Made by a program: the position numbers and the translations under genes
Assembly: GCA_020284085.1 (NCBI GenBank)
Contig: JACEVL010004609.1
Location: 851,001-915,000, forward strand
Source of the DNA: Aporrectodea caliginosa
Lineage: Eukaryota; Annelida; Clitellata; Crassiclitellata; Lumbricidae
DNA: 64,000 nucleotides
Direction: 5' to 3'
Notes under the pieces: model-generated
Seen by the model: only the letters and a program-made list of their open reading frames with translations
Told to the model about the DNA's origin: nothing
Database searches by the model: none
Shown: positions 54,460-64,000 of the stretch, piece after piece
How the letters are laid out: each line of letters begins with the position of its first letter
How positions within the stretch are numbered: position 1 is the stretch's first letter

Positions 54460-54835
54460 ATCTGTCCCACTGTCTTCCTCCCTGCTTCTCTCTCTCTCTC
54501 TACCTGCGTCCTCTTTCCTTCTTCCTCCTACTCCTCCTTCTACTCTTCCTCCTCCTTCTGTCGACCTATTTACATCCTCCTTTTCAACGCTCCTCCCACC
54601 TCGCAAAGGCATGATGATGAATCCACAATTGAATTACACATCGGCAGGTCTCGTATATTACTTCGGCAATTTACGTGCATATAGACCTCCAGCTTATACA
54701 TATATATATATAGACAGTATATATACATGTATATATATACACACACGTGTATTTATATATATATATATTATATATATATACGGATATATATATATATCTG
54801 CATAGACAGATACATACACGCATGCATATATAAAG
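54460..54835. repeat. Pyrimidine patch and AT arrays
   Basis: CTCCTTCT words (54475-54600) and ATAT repeats (54698-54800). Confidence 0.8.
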
Positions 54836-54839
54836 ACAC

Positions 54840-55200
54840 AATGCACATGTTTTATATACAGCTTAGACGCAAACAGGGAAGCAGACAATAAAAGGTCTGG
54901 TATAATTGAATGATTTACCAAATTAAATCGGTTCGCTGTGAAGTTCATCAGTAGTCGATTTTATGTCCTTTATTATTCATGTTATACGCAGACTACTTCC
55001 AAAATTGACCCAAGTTGCCTCATTTCATATTAATTGCGGGTGATACGAACGTTCTATTACTTCATTAATCACTTAACGTTTTGATGTATTCCAGTAACAA
55101 TATTGAACTTGTATCAGCGGATAAACAATTTTGATCAAACAGATTTTCCTTGAATTTACACAAGACTACCTTTATCCTACATTGTTTGATTGTAATCGTA
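54840..55200. other. No recognised feature
   Basis: Nothing supported. Confidence 0.35.
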
Positions 55201-55204
55201 AACT

Positions 55205-55355
55205 ACAAATTTCTAAAGCTCCACTCTAAAGCTAAGTGCAGGGCACAAGCTTATTCACGTGCGCTGCGTCGTGCCAGAAGCGATATCCAGAGATGTCCAC
55301 TGGAGATCTGAGTACGGTGGCCACAGAGACCAGAGAGAGAAGACAGTGTCGCTGA
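55205..55355 (-). mobile_element. LINE-C-type 3' end
   Basis: AAATTTCTAAAGCTCCACTC, AAAGCTAAGTGCAGGGCACA, AGCTTATTCACGTGCGCTGC parallels 51840-51990. Confidence 0.65.
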
Positions 55356-55359
55356 AAAG

Positions 55360-55770
55360 CTTCCGTACATATTTCATTGATTTCTATAGATTTTCACATA
55401 GGAAACCAATTGTTAAATGTATTGACAATCAGCAATTATAAATTTGATATCGTGTGAATTTCTACGTGTCTGTATTGATAGTCGTCTAACAAGGAAAGAT
55501 CACAAGTTTCATATATATTGAAATATTTTCAAAAGCAGTGAAATACTATTAATTAAGCTTATTCTTTATGTTCTGCCTCGATTTTTCCAAACAAACTTAT
55601 ATCATTCGTTGTCTACAAATACTTGTCTTTTTATAATCTCGCACGGGCTTCGTATTACCTCTTTTATCTGAAGAGTTCTTCTGTTTTACAACGGGGCAAT
55701 TGGAATTATTGCTAAGAATTTACATTTGCTTTGTGTCAAACACGAAACTGAACATCGTTTCCCTACCATG
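55360..55770. other. No recognised feature
   Basis: AT-rich; nothing supported. Confidence 0.4.
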
Positions 55771-55776
55771 ATTTTT

Positions 55777-55856
55777 ACTGACTGACTGACTGACTGACTG
55801 ACTGACTGACTGACTGACTGACTGACTGACTGACTGACTGACTGACTGACTGACTT
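55777..55856. repeat. (CTGA)n microsatellite
   Basis: 20 units of CTGA. Confidence 0.97.
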
Positions 55857-55859
55857 TTG

Positions 55860-56630
55860 GGCTATAAGTAGGTTTCAAATATTTATCTTTATGTTCACAT
55901 TTTGTCGGACACTGTTACCGGTAGTCTGCGAGATAGTTATTTCAAGTATTCTGCAGACTGCCATTCTCGTTTTACCAGATCTCAATGAAAGTTCTATAGT
56001 ATGTTTGCCTATACGAACACGTTTGCAATTAAATGCTATGGCCAGTCGTTATGGAAGTCACCCCCAATGACTTTTAGTTCAGTACCTAACTTGCAACAAA
56101 TTAAAAAAAAACAGATGCGACATTTTTATGTTCTTTGTGAATGTGCACTTGATAGTTAAGTGAGTATTGTCTGACCTTCCATAGTTATCAATGAATTTAT
56201 ATTCGTTAATTTTTGCAACACTTTAGTTTATGTTCAAGTAATGTACATGTATGTTCGTCTAATCGCCTTGTTAAGCCATTTCACAGCTACTTTCCTAACA
56301 GAAGGCACTAATTAAGCCCTTTGCGTCCGGCTTAAATGTACAGCATTGGTGATATGTATTATACTTGAGTTTGTTTGGATCAATAAAGAGATGGCTGAAA
56401 AAAGATGAATCTGTGTATATGTGTTCTTAACCCTTTTTTATATGTAATTATGTTTATCCATGTAATACTTGCATAGCTGTATATCTATGTATTTATGTAT
56501 ACGAAGCCATATATTCACGCACGTATATAATAGGGGAATATATGCAAACGTATTTATTCACATTTCTAGAGCATATTAATTATATGAGCATATGTGTATG
56601 CGTATACGAATATGGAATATGTATGACAGA
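55860..56630. other. No recognised feature
   Basis: AT-rich with scattered ATGTAT words. No gene. Confidence 0.4.
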
Positions 56631-56632
56631 TG

Positions 56633-56712
56633 TAGGACGCATCCGTATATATGATTCATCCGTATATAAGACGCATTCGTATATAAGACGCATCCGTATA
56701 TAAAACGAAGGC
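56633..56712 (-). repeat. 18-bp minisatellite, ~4 copies (reverse of 61146)
   Basis: CGTATATAAGACGCATC units, the reverse complement of the 18-bp unit at 61146-61360. Confidence 0.85.
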
Positions 56713-56719
56713 ATTACAA

Positions 56720-57285
56720 GACCGCATTTGTGTCTTTCTGAATCTCTCTTTATGTCACTCGATCAGTAGTTTCCTCTCTCTCTACGAGTCCTTTGTCTCA
56801 GTCCTTTCTCCGCTACTTTTCGTTTCCGTCTCGCTATCCATTTGGGACACAACAGTTCGCAGATCTCTGACCCGACCGCACTGCAGCCGACCTGACCCCA
56901 TAAGAACTGGGCCACGCTTATTCCAATCGGACTGATGGTATTTATGCTAATCCGGACAGAGGAGCAGGAGAAAGAAATAGCGACGAAGTTAGCCGGAAGA
57001 AAACAGAGTGATGAAGATAAGGGATGATGAGATGGAAAGGGAAGCAGAAGTGATAAAGATATACAGAAGAGTGACGAGGGAATGTTTGAGTGATGAAGAT
57101 ATAGGATGAAAGAGGAAGAGAAGTAACGAATACAGGTAGAAGAAAAGGAGCGATGAAGATTAGGATGAGGAGAAAAGGAAGTGACGGGAAAAGGCGGAAG
57201 TAAGAGATGAGACGGAGATATGGAATTGGGAAGAAATGGAGCCGACCTTAGCATTTTAGCCTATTGTCAGTCAAGAGTTTTTGTC
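56720..57285. other. Purine-leaning DNA, no recognised gene
   Basis: A minus-strand frame of 163 codons (56763-57254) is Ser/Phe/Pro-rich where the plus strand is GATGAAGA/GGAAG-rich. No domain; probably compositional. Confidence 0.4.
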
Positions 57286-57288
57286 CAT

Positions 57289-57780
<492 letters not shown>

Positions 57781-57870
57781 AACTACAATTTATATGGCCC
57801 CGTAACGAGGCCATACCGCTAAAAGGCCGCCTCACAAACAACTTGTAATATACAATGTCAGTGTAACTTG
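57781..57870 (-). mobile_element. Possible retroposon 3' end beside AAT array
   Basis: On the minus strand AGCGGTATGGCCTCGTTACG GGGCCATATAAATTG leads into (ATT)n. GGCC words can pair as GTATGGCC/GGCCATAT. Its polarity relative to the array equals that of the LINE-E copies. Confidence 0.45.
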
Positions 57871-57929
57871 TCTGCTCTGAGTTGAGTTCCAACGGATCTT
57901 TAACTGAAATGCTGACTGAACTTTGTCGG

Positions 57930-58503
57930 GGTTGGGCGACATATGAACGTGCGTCAAAAGAACGGGCGACATTTGAACGGCGACTGTAGAACGGTGTATT
58001 AGATGACCGGTGCGACTATTGAACGGCGGACAGTTGAACGCGTAGCCTAACAGATGACGGTGAACAATTTATCCAGAAAGTGAATAAAATTTAAAAGCAA
58101 TTTAAAAGCAATTGAACATGCGCTGTCTTGTCTACGCTCTCTGTTTAGTTATGTGCCAAAAGACACCGCACGTAGCACCTTACTTGGTCTTTTGTCTCGT
58201 AATTTAATTTAAGACCAATCTCGTTCACTTTTCGGATTACACTTTGGCAAAGGTGGAAGTAACATCCTGTAACGGTTGCATTAGGGAATACTTCAGAAAA
58301 GGTGTTCATGTTCATAGTATACAAGGAGTACACAATGCAGAGTATACAACGCCGCACCTTGGGAATTGTCAATGAGTCGTAATATAAAGTCGCCGTTCAA
58401 TTGACCGTCGTTAAAACGTCGGCCCGTTCTACTGTCTCCCGTTAAAGTGTCGCCGTTCAAGTATCGTCCGTTCAATTGACCACCGTTCAAATGTCCGTAT
58501 ACC
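57930..58503. mobile_element. MULE (Mutator-like) element, 574 bp, TSD CTTTGTCGG
   Basis: An exact 9-bp duplication CTTTGTCGG flanks it (57921-57929 and 58504-58512), the size usual for Mutator-like elements. The left end (GGTTGGGCGACATATGAACG) and the reversed right end (GGTATACGGACATTTGAACG) match at 14 of 20. Both ends continue as irregular GACATTTGAACGGCG type subrepeats. A transposase fragment lies inside (58145-58333). Confidence 0.88.
58145..58333 (-). pseudogene. MULE transposase fragment
   Basis: Minus strand: FSEVFPNATVTGCYFHLCQS, VIRKVNEIGLKLNYETKDQV, RCYVRCLLAHN. FP.A.V.GC.FH..Q...RK....GL...Y matches the end of the MULE transposase catalytic domain, including the conserved C..H near the third acidic residue. 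Only about 60 of several hundred residues remain, so the element is non-autonomous and derived by deletion. Confidence 0.8.
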
Positions 58504-58529
58504 CTTTGTCGGTCTGTGACCACCACAAA

Positions 58530-58785
58530 TCACTATCAAAGCCGACTGAAGCTTGACGTTGTTCATTCATGAACCACGTCTCTTGTGTTATCTAGGCCTA
58601 GATGAAAGAGAAAAACAATTTTTGTGACTAATATCAATCTTTGTTTTGAATCAGTTCAATAACAAAGTTTAAGATCCTTTGGGACACAACTCAGAACAGA
58701 CAAGTTATATCGACAGTTGTTGATTTATGTCATCTGTAATTAGTGTTCTTGTGAATTGTTTAATCGTCATAAAATGCACATATAT
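58530..58785. other. No recognised feature
   Basis: Nothing supported. Confidence 0.35.
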
Positions 58786-58786
58786 A

Positions 58787-58860
58787 CTGTACACTGTGTA
58801 CAGCGCAGTGCGTTTGTCGGGCGTTTCATTAAAGAATAAATATTAATTATTACTTATTAT
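58787..58860 (+). mobile_element. SINE S2 3' tail
   Basis: TGTACAGCGCAGTGCGTTTG, TCGGGCGTTTCATTAAAGAA then ATT-rich tail, as at 2350-2412. The head is missing. Confidence 0.75.
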
Positions 58861-58864
58861 TAAT

Positions 58865-59200
58865 TGTATATTGCAATGGACAAATTCTTGACTGACAATA
58901 ACTGTGTAGCTCTATTATATATCATGTTAATGACAGATTCACAACAAGAAAAGTCAATCTGCCAATGAAACCCAGTTTGATTGATCTGAGTCTGCCGATT
59001 GAAATCTCATGGAATGCCAAATTATCATTCATAAAAATAAGAACTTATTTTAGAAGGCATCATAAAATTTGGTGAACCCCCAAATTTGGCGTTCCTATAT
59101 GCGATCGCAGAGGTCGTATGCTGCCTAAAGCCGGTACTGAGAGGAAAAAGTCATGAAGATAGGATGTTATGACTAAGAGCTAAAGAAAGAGAAAGTAATG
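58865..59200. other. No recognised feature
   Basis: Nothing supported. Confidence 0.35.
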
Positions 59201-59249
59201 AAGATTGATAATCAGGATGAAGAAAATCAACGAAAACATGGAACGAGGA

Positions 59250-59640
59250 GGAAGAGGTAAAAGAAGGGAAAGAAGTGGTAAAACAGGAGAAGGAAGTGGT
59301 AAAATAAGAGAAGGAAGAGGTAAAACAGGAGAAGGAAGTGGTAAAATAGGAGAAGGAAGAGGTAAAAGAGGAGAAGGAAGTGGTAAAAGAGGAGAAGGAA
59401 GTGGTAAAAGAGGAGAAGGAAGTGGTAAAAGAGAAGAAGGAAGTGGTAAAATAGGAGAAGGAAGAGGTAAAAGAGGAGAAGGAAGTGGTAAAATAGCAGA
59501 AGGAAGTGGTAAAAGAGGAGAAGGAAGTGGTAAAAGAGAAGAAGGAAGTGGTAGAAGAAGAGAAGGAAGTGGTTATTGAGGAGAAGGAAGTGGTAAAAGA
59601 GGAGAAGGAAGAGGTAAAAGAGGAGAAGGAATTGGTAAAT
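59250..59640. repeat. 21-bp minisatellite, ~18 copies
   Basis: GGAGAAGGAAGTGGTAAAAGA in tandem with AATAG and AGAGG variants. 21 bp is seven codons, so the plus strand gives (Gly-Lys-Arg-Gly-Glu-Gly-Ser)n for 124 codons and the minus strand Phe/Leu or Thr/Ser repeats for up to 185. No evidence of translation. Confidence 0.92.
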
Positions 59641-59644
59641 GACA

Positions 59645-60010
59645 AGGAACACGACCATTGCAGAAAAAGCTGCTTCCATTGCAATACAAAAGAAATTTAG
59701 AACGATGTGCAAAAACAACCGAGACAAGGTTCCCTGGGGAGTCTGGACGGTTCCCTTCTGGATCCTGGAATGACTTCCGTCCATGAGGAAATGGGAGATA
59801 AGTCTAATTCAGCCGTCAGACGAGATGGAACACGCAATCCGTGGCCAGAATTATCACGAGTTAATTAAACGACTTTTCAATGAAATCCAGGTATATGTAT
59901 TATGCCATATGTAATGGACTGACAATTGTCTAATGCACAGTCAGACAGATACACAGACTGACTGTAAGATAGACTGAGTAACTGACTGACTGACTTACTT
60001 AGACTTACTT
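59645..60010. other. No recognised feature
   Basis: Nothing supported. Confidence 0.35.
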
Positions 60011-60011
60011 A

Positions 60012-60145
60012 CTTACTGATTGACTGACTGACTGACTGACTGACTGACTGACTGACTGACTGACTGACTGACTGACTGACTGACTGACTGACTGACTGAC
60101 TGACTGACTGACTGACTGACTGACTGACTGACTGACTGACTTAAT
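60012..60145. repeat. (CTGA)n microsatellite
   Basis: About 31 CTGA units, pure. Confidence 0.97.
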
Positions 60146-60304
60146 GGCTGGCTGGCTGACTGGCAGACTTACCGACCAGCAGACAGACAGACAGACAGAG
60201 ACTGACAGACTGATCGACCGTGAGACTGTCATTATTTGACGCTGGGTTCGTTTAGAAGGATCCTGACTGTTGAGCTCTTTGAATGATTTGCCTGACATAA
60301 CGAA

Positions 60305-60690
60305 GGCCATCCACCATCCGTCCTTTCGTCCGTTCTTCCGTCCTTCCGTCTATTCGTTCTGCGGTCTACCCATTCTTTCGTCCGTCATTCTGTCTGTCCG
60401 TCCTTCGGTCTATACGTCCTTTTGTCCGTCCGTCCGTCCGTCCGTCCTTCCTCTGTCCTTCCTTCTGTCCGCCCGTCCTTTCGTCCGTCCTTTTGTCCGT
60501 CCGTCCGTCCTTTTATCATGTCCGTCCGTCCTCCCGTCCGTCCTTCTCTTCCTCGGTCTTTCCTTCTGTCCGCCCGTTCTCCCGTTCGTCCGTCCTTTCG
60601 TCCGTCCTTTCGTCCTTCCTTCTGTCCGTTCTTCCGTCCGTCCGTCCGTCCTTCCGTCCGTTTTTCTGTCCGTCTTTCCGTCCGTCGATT
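60305..60690. repeat. Degenerate (CCGT)n array
   Basis: CCGT with CCTT and TTCT variants; frames give Arg-Pro-Ser repeats. Confidence 0.9.
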
Positions 60691-60694
60691 CGAT

Positions 60695-61140
60695 TCGGAT
60701 CTGACATGTCCTGTCATTCGACCGATCCACTTCACTTCACAACCGACTGTTTTGGTCGTCAGTCTGTCCTTCTCTTCGTTTGTCTGTGCAACCGTCTATA
60801 ACTGCATAGGGTGTCTGCGTGTCTGTGCCTGCTGCTCTCTGTCTCTTCACTCGACCTACTTATCTGCTTGTTTGCATGTGTCCGTGTATCCGCTAAGCAG
60901 GCAGTCAGTCTTCGTGTATCTGTCGATCTCTCTTTGTGTCTGTCACTCTCCGTGTCTATCACCTTGTCTGAGTATGTCTCTCTATGATCGTCTGTCTACG
61001 TATGCTTCTGTCCTTATGTCTGTCAAAGCCGGTTGCCAAGAGGCCAGGAAGAGAAGAGGACAGAGGATCTGCTAAGGCGTATACAGTCTGGGAAGAGGAA
61101 GATTGGAAGGCGTAACACAGGGTGGAGCAGGGTTGGAATT
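60695..61140. other. No gene; TCTG patches
   Basis: TGTCTGTG-type words to 61025, then purine-rich AGAGGCCAGGAAGAGAAGAG. No domain. Confidence 0.4.
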
Positions 61141-61145
61141 CTGGA

Positions 61146-61360
61146 TGCGTCTTATATGCGAATGCGTCTTATATACGGATGTGTCTTATATACGGATGCG
61201 TCTTATATACGGATGCGTCTTATATACAGGTGCGTCTTATATGCGAATGCGTCTTATATACGGATGCGTCTTATATACGGATGCGTTTTATATGCGAATG
61301 CGTCTTATATACAGATGCGTCTTATACGGATGCGTTCTATATACAGGTGCGTCTTACGTA
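61146..61360 (+). repeat. 18-bp minisatellite, ~12 copies
   Basis: GGATGCGTCTTATATACG in tandem with ATGCGA and CAGGTG variants and one 3-bp deletion. 18 bp is six codons, so three plus frames stay open (up to 111 codons). Confidence 0.95.
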
Positions 61361-61382
61361 TTTATTGAGTGTCCCTAACTAG

Positions 61383-61512
61383 TAGGACCAAGCATCAATC
61401 AATGGCGCTGAGCAGTTGTCAGTGAAGCATATGTGCATCGTCTGCATAGATTCGAACCGTCACACTTCACGTTACAAGGCGAGGACTGTAACCAATCGGC
61501 AACGGTACTGAA
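61383..61512 (-). mobile_element. tRNA-derived SINE S3 copy
   Basis: Minus strand: GTACCGTTGCCGATTGGTTA (A box) and TGACGGTTCGAATCTATGC (B box), ending ACTGCTCAGCGCCATTGATT and GATGCTTGGTCC. The central GCAAGTCC block is mostly lost. Confidence 0.75.
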
Positions 61513-61514
61513 GA

Positions 61515-61700
61515 GCAGAGATAGGAGCATCTAAGGAGCAAACCTATAACCCTTTATGGGGTTTCATCTTTCACACGACCGAAGAGATTGGAAATCTGAT
61601 ATCAGAGTTGCCATTTCACGACGGTGAAAACTATTACCTTATTGCCTTGGAATGCAACAGTACGGCTTCTTATGTATGCAAGGAGGTGGAATGAAAAACA
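61515..61700. other. No recognised feature
   Basis: Nothing supported. Confidence 0.35.
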
Positions 61701-61704
61701 TATA

Positions 61705-62115
61705 ACACGCGTTTTATGTATGCATTTATGTGTGTAAGTATGCATGTAAGTACTTAAGTATGTAAACATGCAAGTATACATGTGTGCATGTACATACGAA
61801 TGCGCATGAATGTATGCAAGTATGTATGTAAGTATGTGTGTAAGTTTTTAAGTATGCATCTATGTATGCAAGTATGTATGTAAGCACGCATATGTGTATG
61901 TATGAATGTAAGTATGCATGCATATATGTATGCATGTATATATATATGTATATATATATATGCATGTGTGTATTTATTTATATATGTAATTTTTTTATGT
62001 ATGTACGTATGTATGTATTGTATGTATGTATGTGTGGCATTTTGTGTGCATGCATGTGTGTATAAATTATGTACGTGTGCATACATGTATACATGTATGT
62101 ATGTAATCGTGTGTT
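61705..62115. repeat. Degenerate TATG repeats
   Basis: TATGTAAG/CATGTATG words throughout. Confidence 0.85.
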
Positions 62116-62159
62116 TATGCAGGGTATGTATATTGTATATGATGTATACATGGTTAATT

Positions 62160-62480
62160 TTGTCTGTAACTACTACTATTCATCAATACGGTTCAGTTTC
62201 CGAACCGTTCAATGTTGCAACGGAGAATATGCGTCTGCGGATCGCGCAACTGGGATTGCTCGTTCCGCCCAAGACACTCGTTCGTGCCAGTCTTCGTGTA
62301 TGTGGCGTGTTCGCGATATGAATCGCTAGGTTGCTCTTCCTTTTATTTATACGTGGTGTCTATTAATAAAACGCCCCCCGTGAAAATCCCTCCGCGGGCC
62401 ATTGAGCGTATGGCGCGGTCGAGATAAGCAACCGGTCTCTCGGAGAGACGACATCGGCGCATCGAACATTAATCATAAGT
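62160..62480. other. CpG-bearing unique stretch
   Basis: A frame of 45 codons (ends VRASLRVCGVFAI, 62322) has ordinary composition but no domain or splice site. ATTAATAAAACG at 62360 contains AATAAA. It could be the end of a gene or chance. Confidence 0.25.
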
Positions 62481-62514
62481 CATATCTTGTGACCGCTTAT
62501 TGTACTGGAACGCG

Positions 62515-62625
62515 CTGAATGAACGAATGTGAATGAATGCATGCGTGAATGAATGATGGAGCGAACGAACGAACGAGTGAATGCTTGATTGCCTTAATAG
62601 ATAAATTATTGATTGAATGATTGAC
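62515..62625. repeat. GAAT/GAAC patch
   Basis: GAATGAACGAATG words. Confidence 0.75.
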
Positions 62626-62627
62626 TT

Positions 62628-63730
62628 ACTGGCTGAGAGACTGACTGGCTGAAAGACTGACTGACTGGCTGAGGGACTGACTGGCTGGCTGAGGGACTGA
62701 CTGGCTGAGTGACTGACTGGCTGAGAGACTGACTGATTCAATGACTGACTGGCTGAGTGACTGACTGGCTGAGAGACTGACTGATTCAATGACTGACTGG
62801 CTGAGATACTGGCTGATTCAATGACTGACTGGCCGAGAAACTGACTGATTCAATGACTGACTGGCTGAGATACTGGCTGATTCAATGACTGACTGGCTGA
62901 GAGACTGACTGGCTGAGAGACTGACTGATTCAATGACTGACTGGCTGAGATACTGGCTGATTCAATGACTGACTGGCTGAGAGACTGACTGATTCAATGA
63001 CTGACTGGCTGAGAGACTGACTGATTCAATGATTGACTGGCTGAGAGACTGACTGATTCAATGACTGACTGGCTGAGACTGGCTGATTCAATGACTGACT
63101 GGCTGAGAGACTGACTGATTCAATGACTGACTGGCTGAGATGACTGACTGGCTGAGAGACTGACTCAATGACTGACTGGCTGAGAGACTGACTGATTCAA
63201 ATGACTGACTGGCTGACTGATTCAATGACTGACTGGCTGAGATACTGGCTGATTCAATGACTGACTGGCTGAGATACTGGCTGATTCAATGACTGACTGG
63301 CTGAGATACTGGCTGATTCAATGACTGACTGGCTGAGATACTGGCTGATTCAATGACTGACTGGCTGAGAGACTGACTGATTCAATGACTGACTGGCTGA
63401 GATACTGGCTGATTCAATGACTGACTGGCTGAGATACTGGCTGATTCAATGACTGACTGGCTGAGATACTGGCTGATTCAATGACTGACTGGCTGAGAGA
63501 CTGACTGGCTGAGAGACTGACTGATTCAATGACTGACTGGCTGAGATACTGGCTGATTCAATGACTGACTGGCTGAGAGACTGACTGATTCAATGACTGA
63601 CTGGCTGAGATACTGGCTGATTCAATGACTGACTGGCTGAGATACTGGCTGATTCAATGACTGACTGACTGAGTCACTGATAGGCTGAGTGACTGACTGG
63701 TTGAGTGACTCGCTGGCTGAATGACTGACT
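62628..63730. repeat. 32-bp minisatellite, ~1.1 kb
   Basis: Unit CTGACTGGCTGAGATACTGG plus CTGATTCAATGA, alternating with a GAGAGACTGACTGATTCAAT variant, in about 30 copies. The unit is itself eight GACT-type tetramers, so a second-order repeat has grown out of a tetranucleotide array. Some copies lack 12-14 bp. Confidence 0.95.
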
Positions 63731-63734
63731 GGCT

Positions 63735-64000
63735 GTGTAACTGACTGAAATGTATGAGTAACTTAATGACTGTTTGGGAGACTACATTAGCGAGTGAATG
63801 AGTGAATGAATGAGTGAATGAACGAATGAACGAATGAATGAATGGACGGATGATTCAATGATCTGTTTCTAATCCTCGGGATATGACTAAGTTCTTTTTT
63901 ACAGTCTCTATGGCTTTCGTGTCGACATAGACATAGATGTATGCTCCTTCCTACCGTTAAGTCTGGCCCTGTCTCACTGCGTCCTTCTGCATGTCTTACT
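63735..64000. other. GAAT patch and unique end
   Basis: GAATGAGTGAATG words at 63795-63845, then unassigned sequence to the window end. Confidence 0.5.

Noticed and set aside
59205..59784. Gly-Lys-Glu-Ser repeat protein (124 codons) or its 185-codon antisense frame
   Set aside because: Both follow from a 21-bp minisatellite; no unique coding sequence beside it.

Overview
The window reads as intergenic or intronic DNA of a metazoan, most likely a marine invertebrate. There are no bacterial-style operons. About a third to a half is simple-sequence or minisatellite DNA, and most of the rest that can be identified is tRNA-derived SINEs, CR1/jockey-like and other LINE fragments, and small non-autonomous DNA transposons (hAT, MULE, a TTAA-flanked element). 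I cannot name the species. Almost every long open reading frame here is a repeat translated in all frames (poly-Asn, poly-Asp, poly-Tyr, Cys-Leu-Ser repeats) and should not be read as a gene.

Layout. 0-10 kb: a foldback element, LINE 3' ends, three SINEs, a TTAA-flanked MITE, and large trinucleotide arrays; the big AAT arrays abut duplicated retroposon 3' ends. 10-16 kb: pyrimidine arrays and a SINE split by a hAT element with an exact 8-bp target duplication. 16-22 kb: a hAT element carrying a CR1-type reverse-transcriptase fragment, a second hAT, a LINE whose ORF holds a TA array, a third hAT, and a SINE. 22-30 kb: LINE 3' ends, a 127-bp tandem triplication, a CpG-bearing block with an ETS-motif minisatellite, and two related hAT MITEs, one inside a SINE. 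30-40 kb: minisatellites, including a near-perfect 48-bp array, two more hATs and the best full-length SINE. 40-49 kb: the only convincing host-gene signal, a 24-codon signal-peptide first exon ending in a GTAAGT donor (40692-40764), then long pyrimidine tracts. 49-64 kb: paired SINEs, LINE ends, a 40-bp palindromic array, a MULE with an exact 9-bp target duplication, and more minisatellites.

How the parts relate. SINE S1 shares its 3' tail with the CR1-like LINE-A, and the shared part includes the last codons and stop of the LINE ORF, which overlap a potential hairpin. A second LINE family (LINE-B) has at least six 3' ends that each keep a short hairpin while the loop-closing pair changes. 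Each retroposon family ends in its own short tandem repeat (GAAT, CATA, CAAT, ATT or GAT), which gives a simple explanation for how this region became filled with microsatellites. Family and class names (S1-S8, LINE-A to LINE-F) are local labels used only in this annotation. Alignments were made by eye, so boundaries of degenerate copies are approximate.
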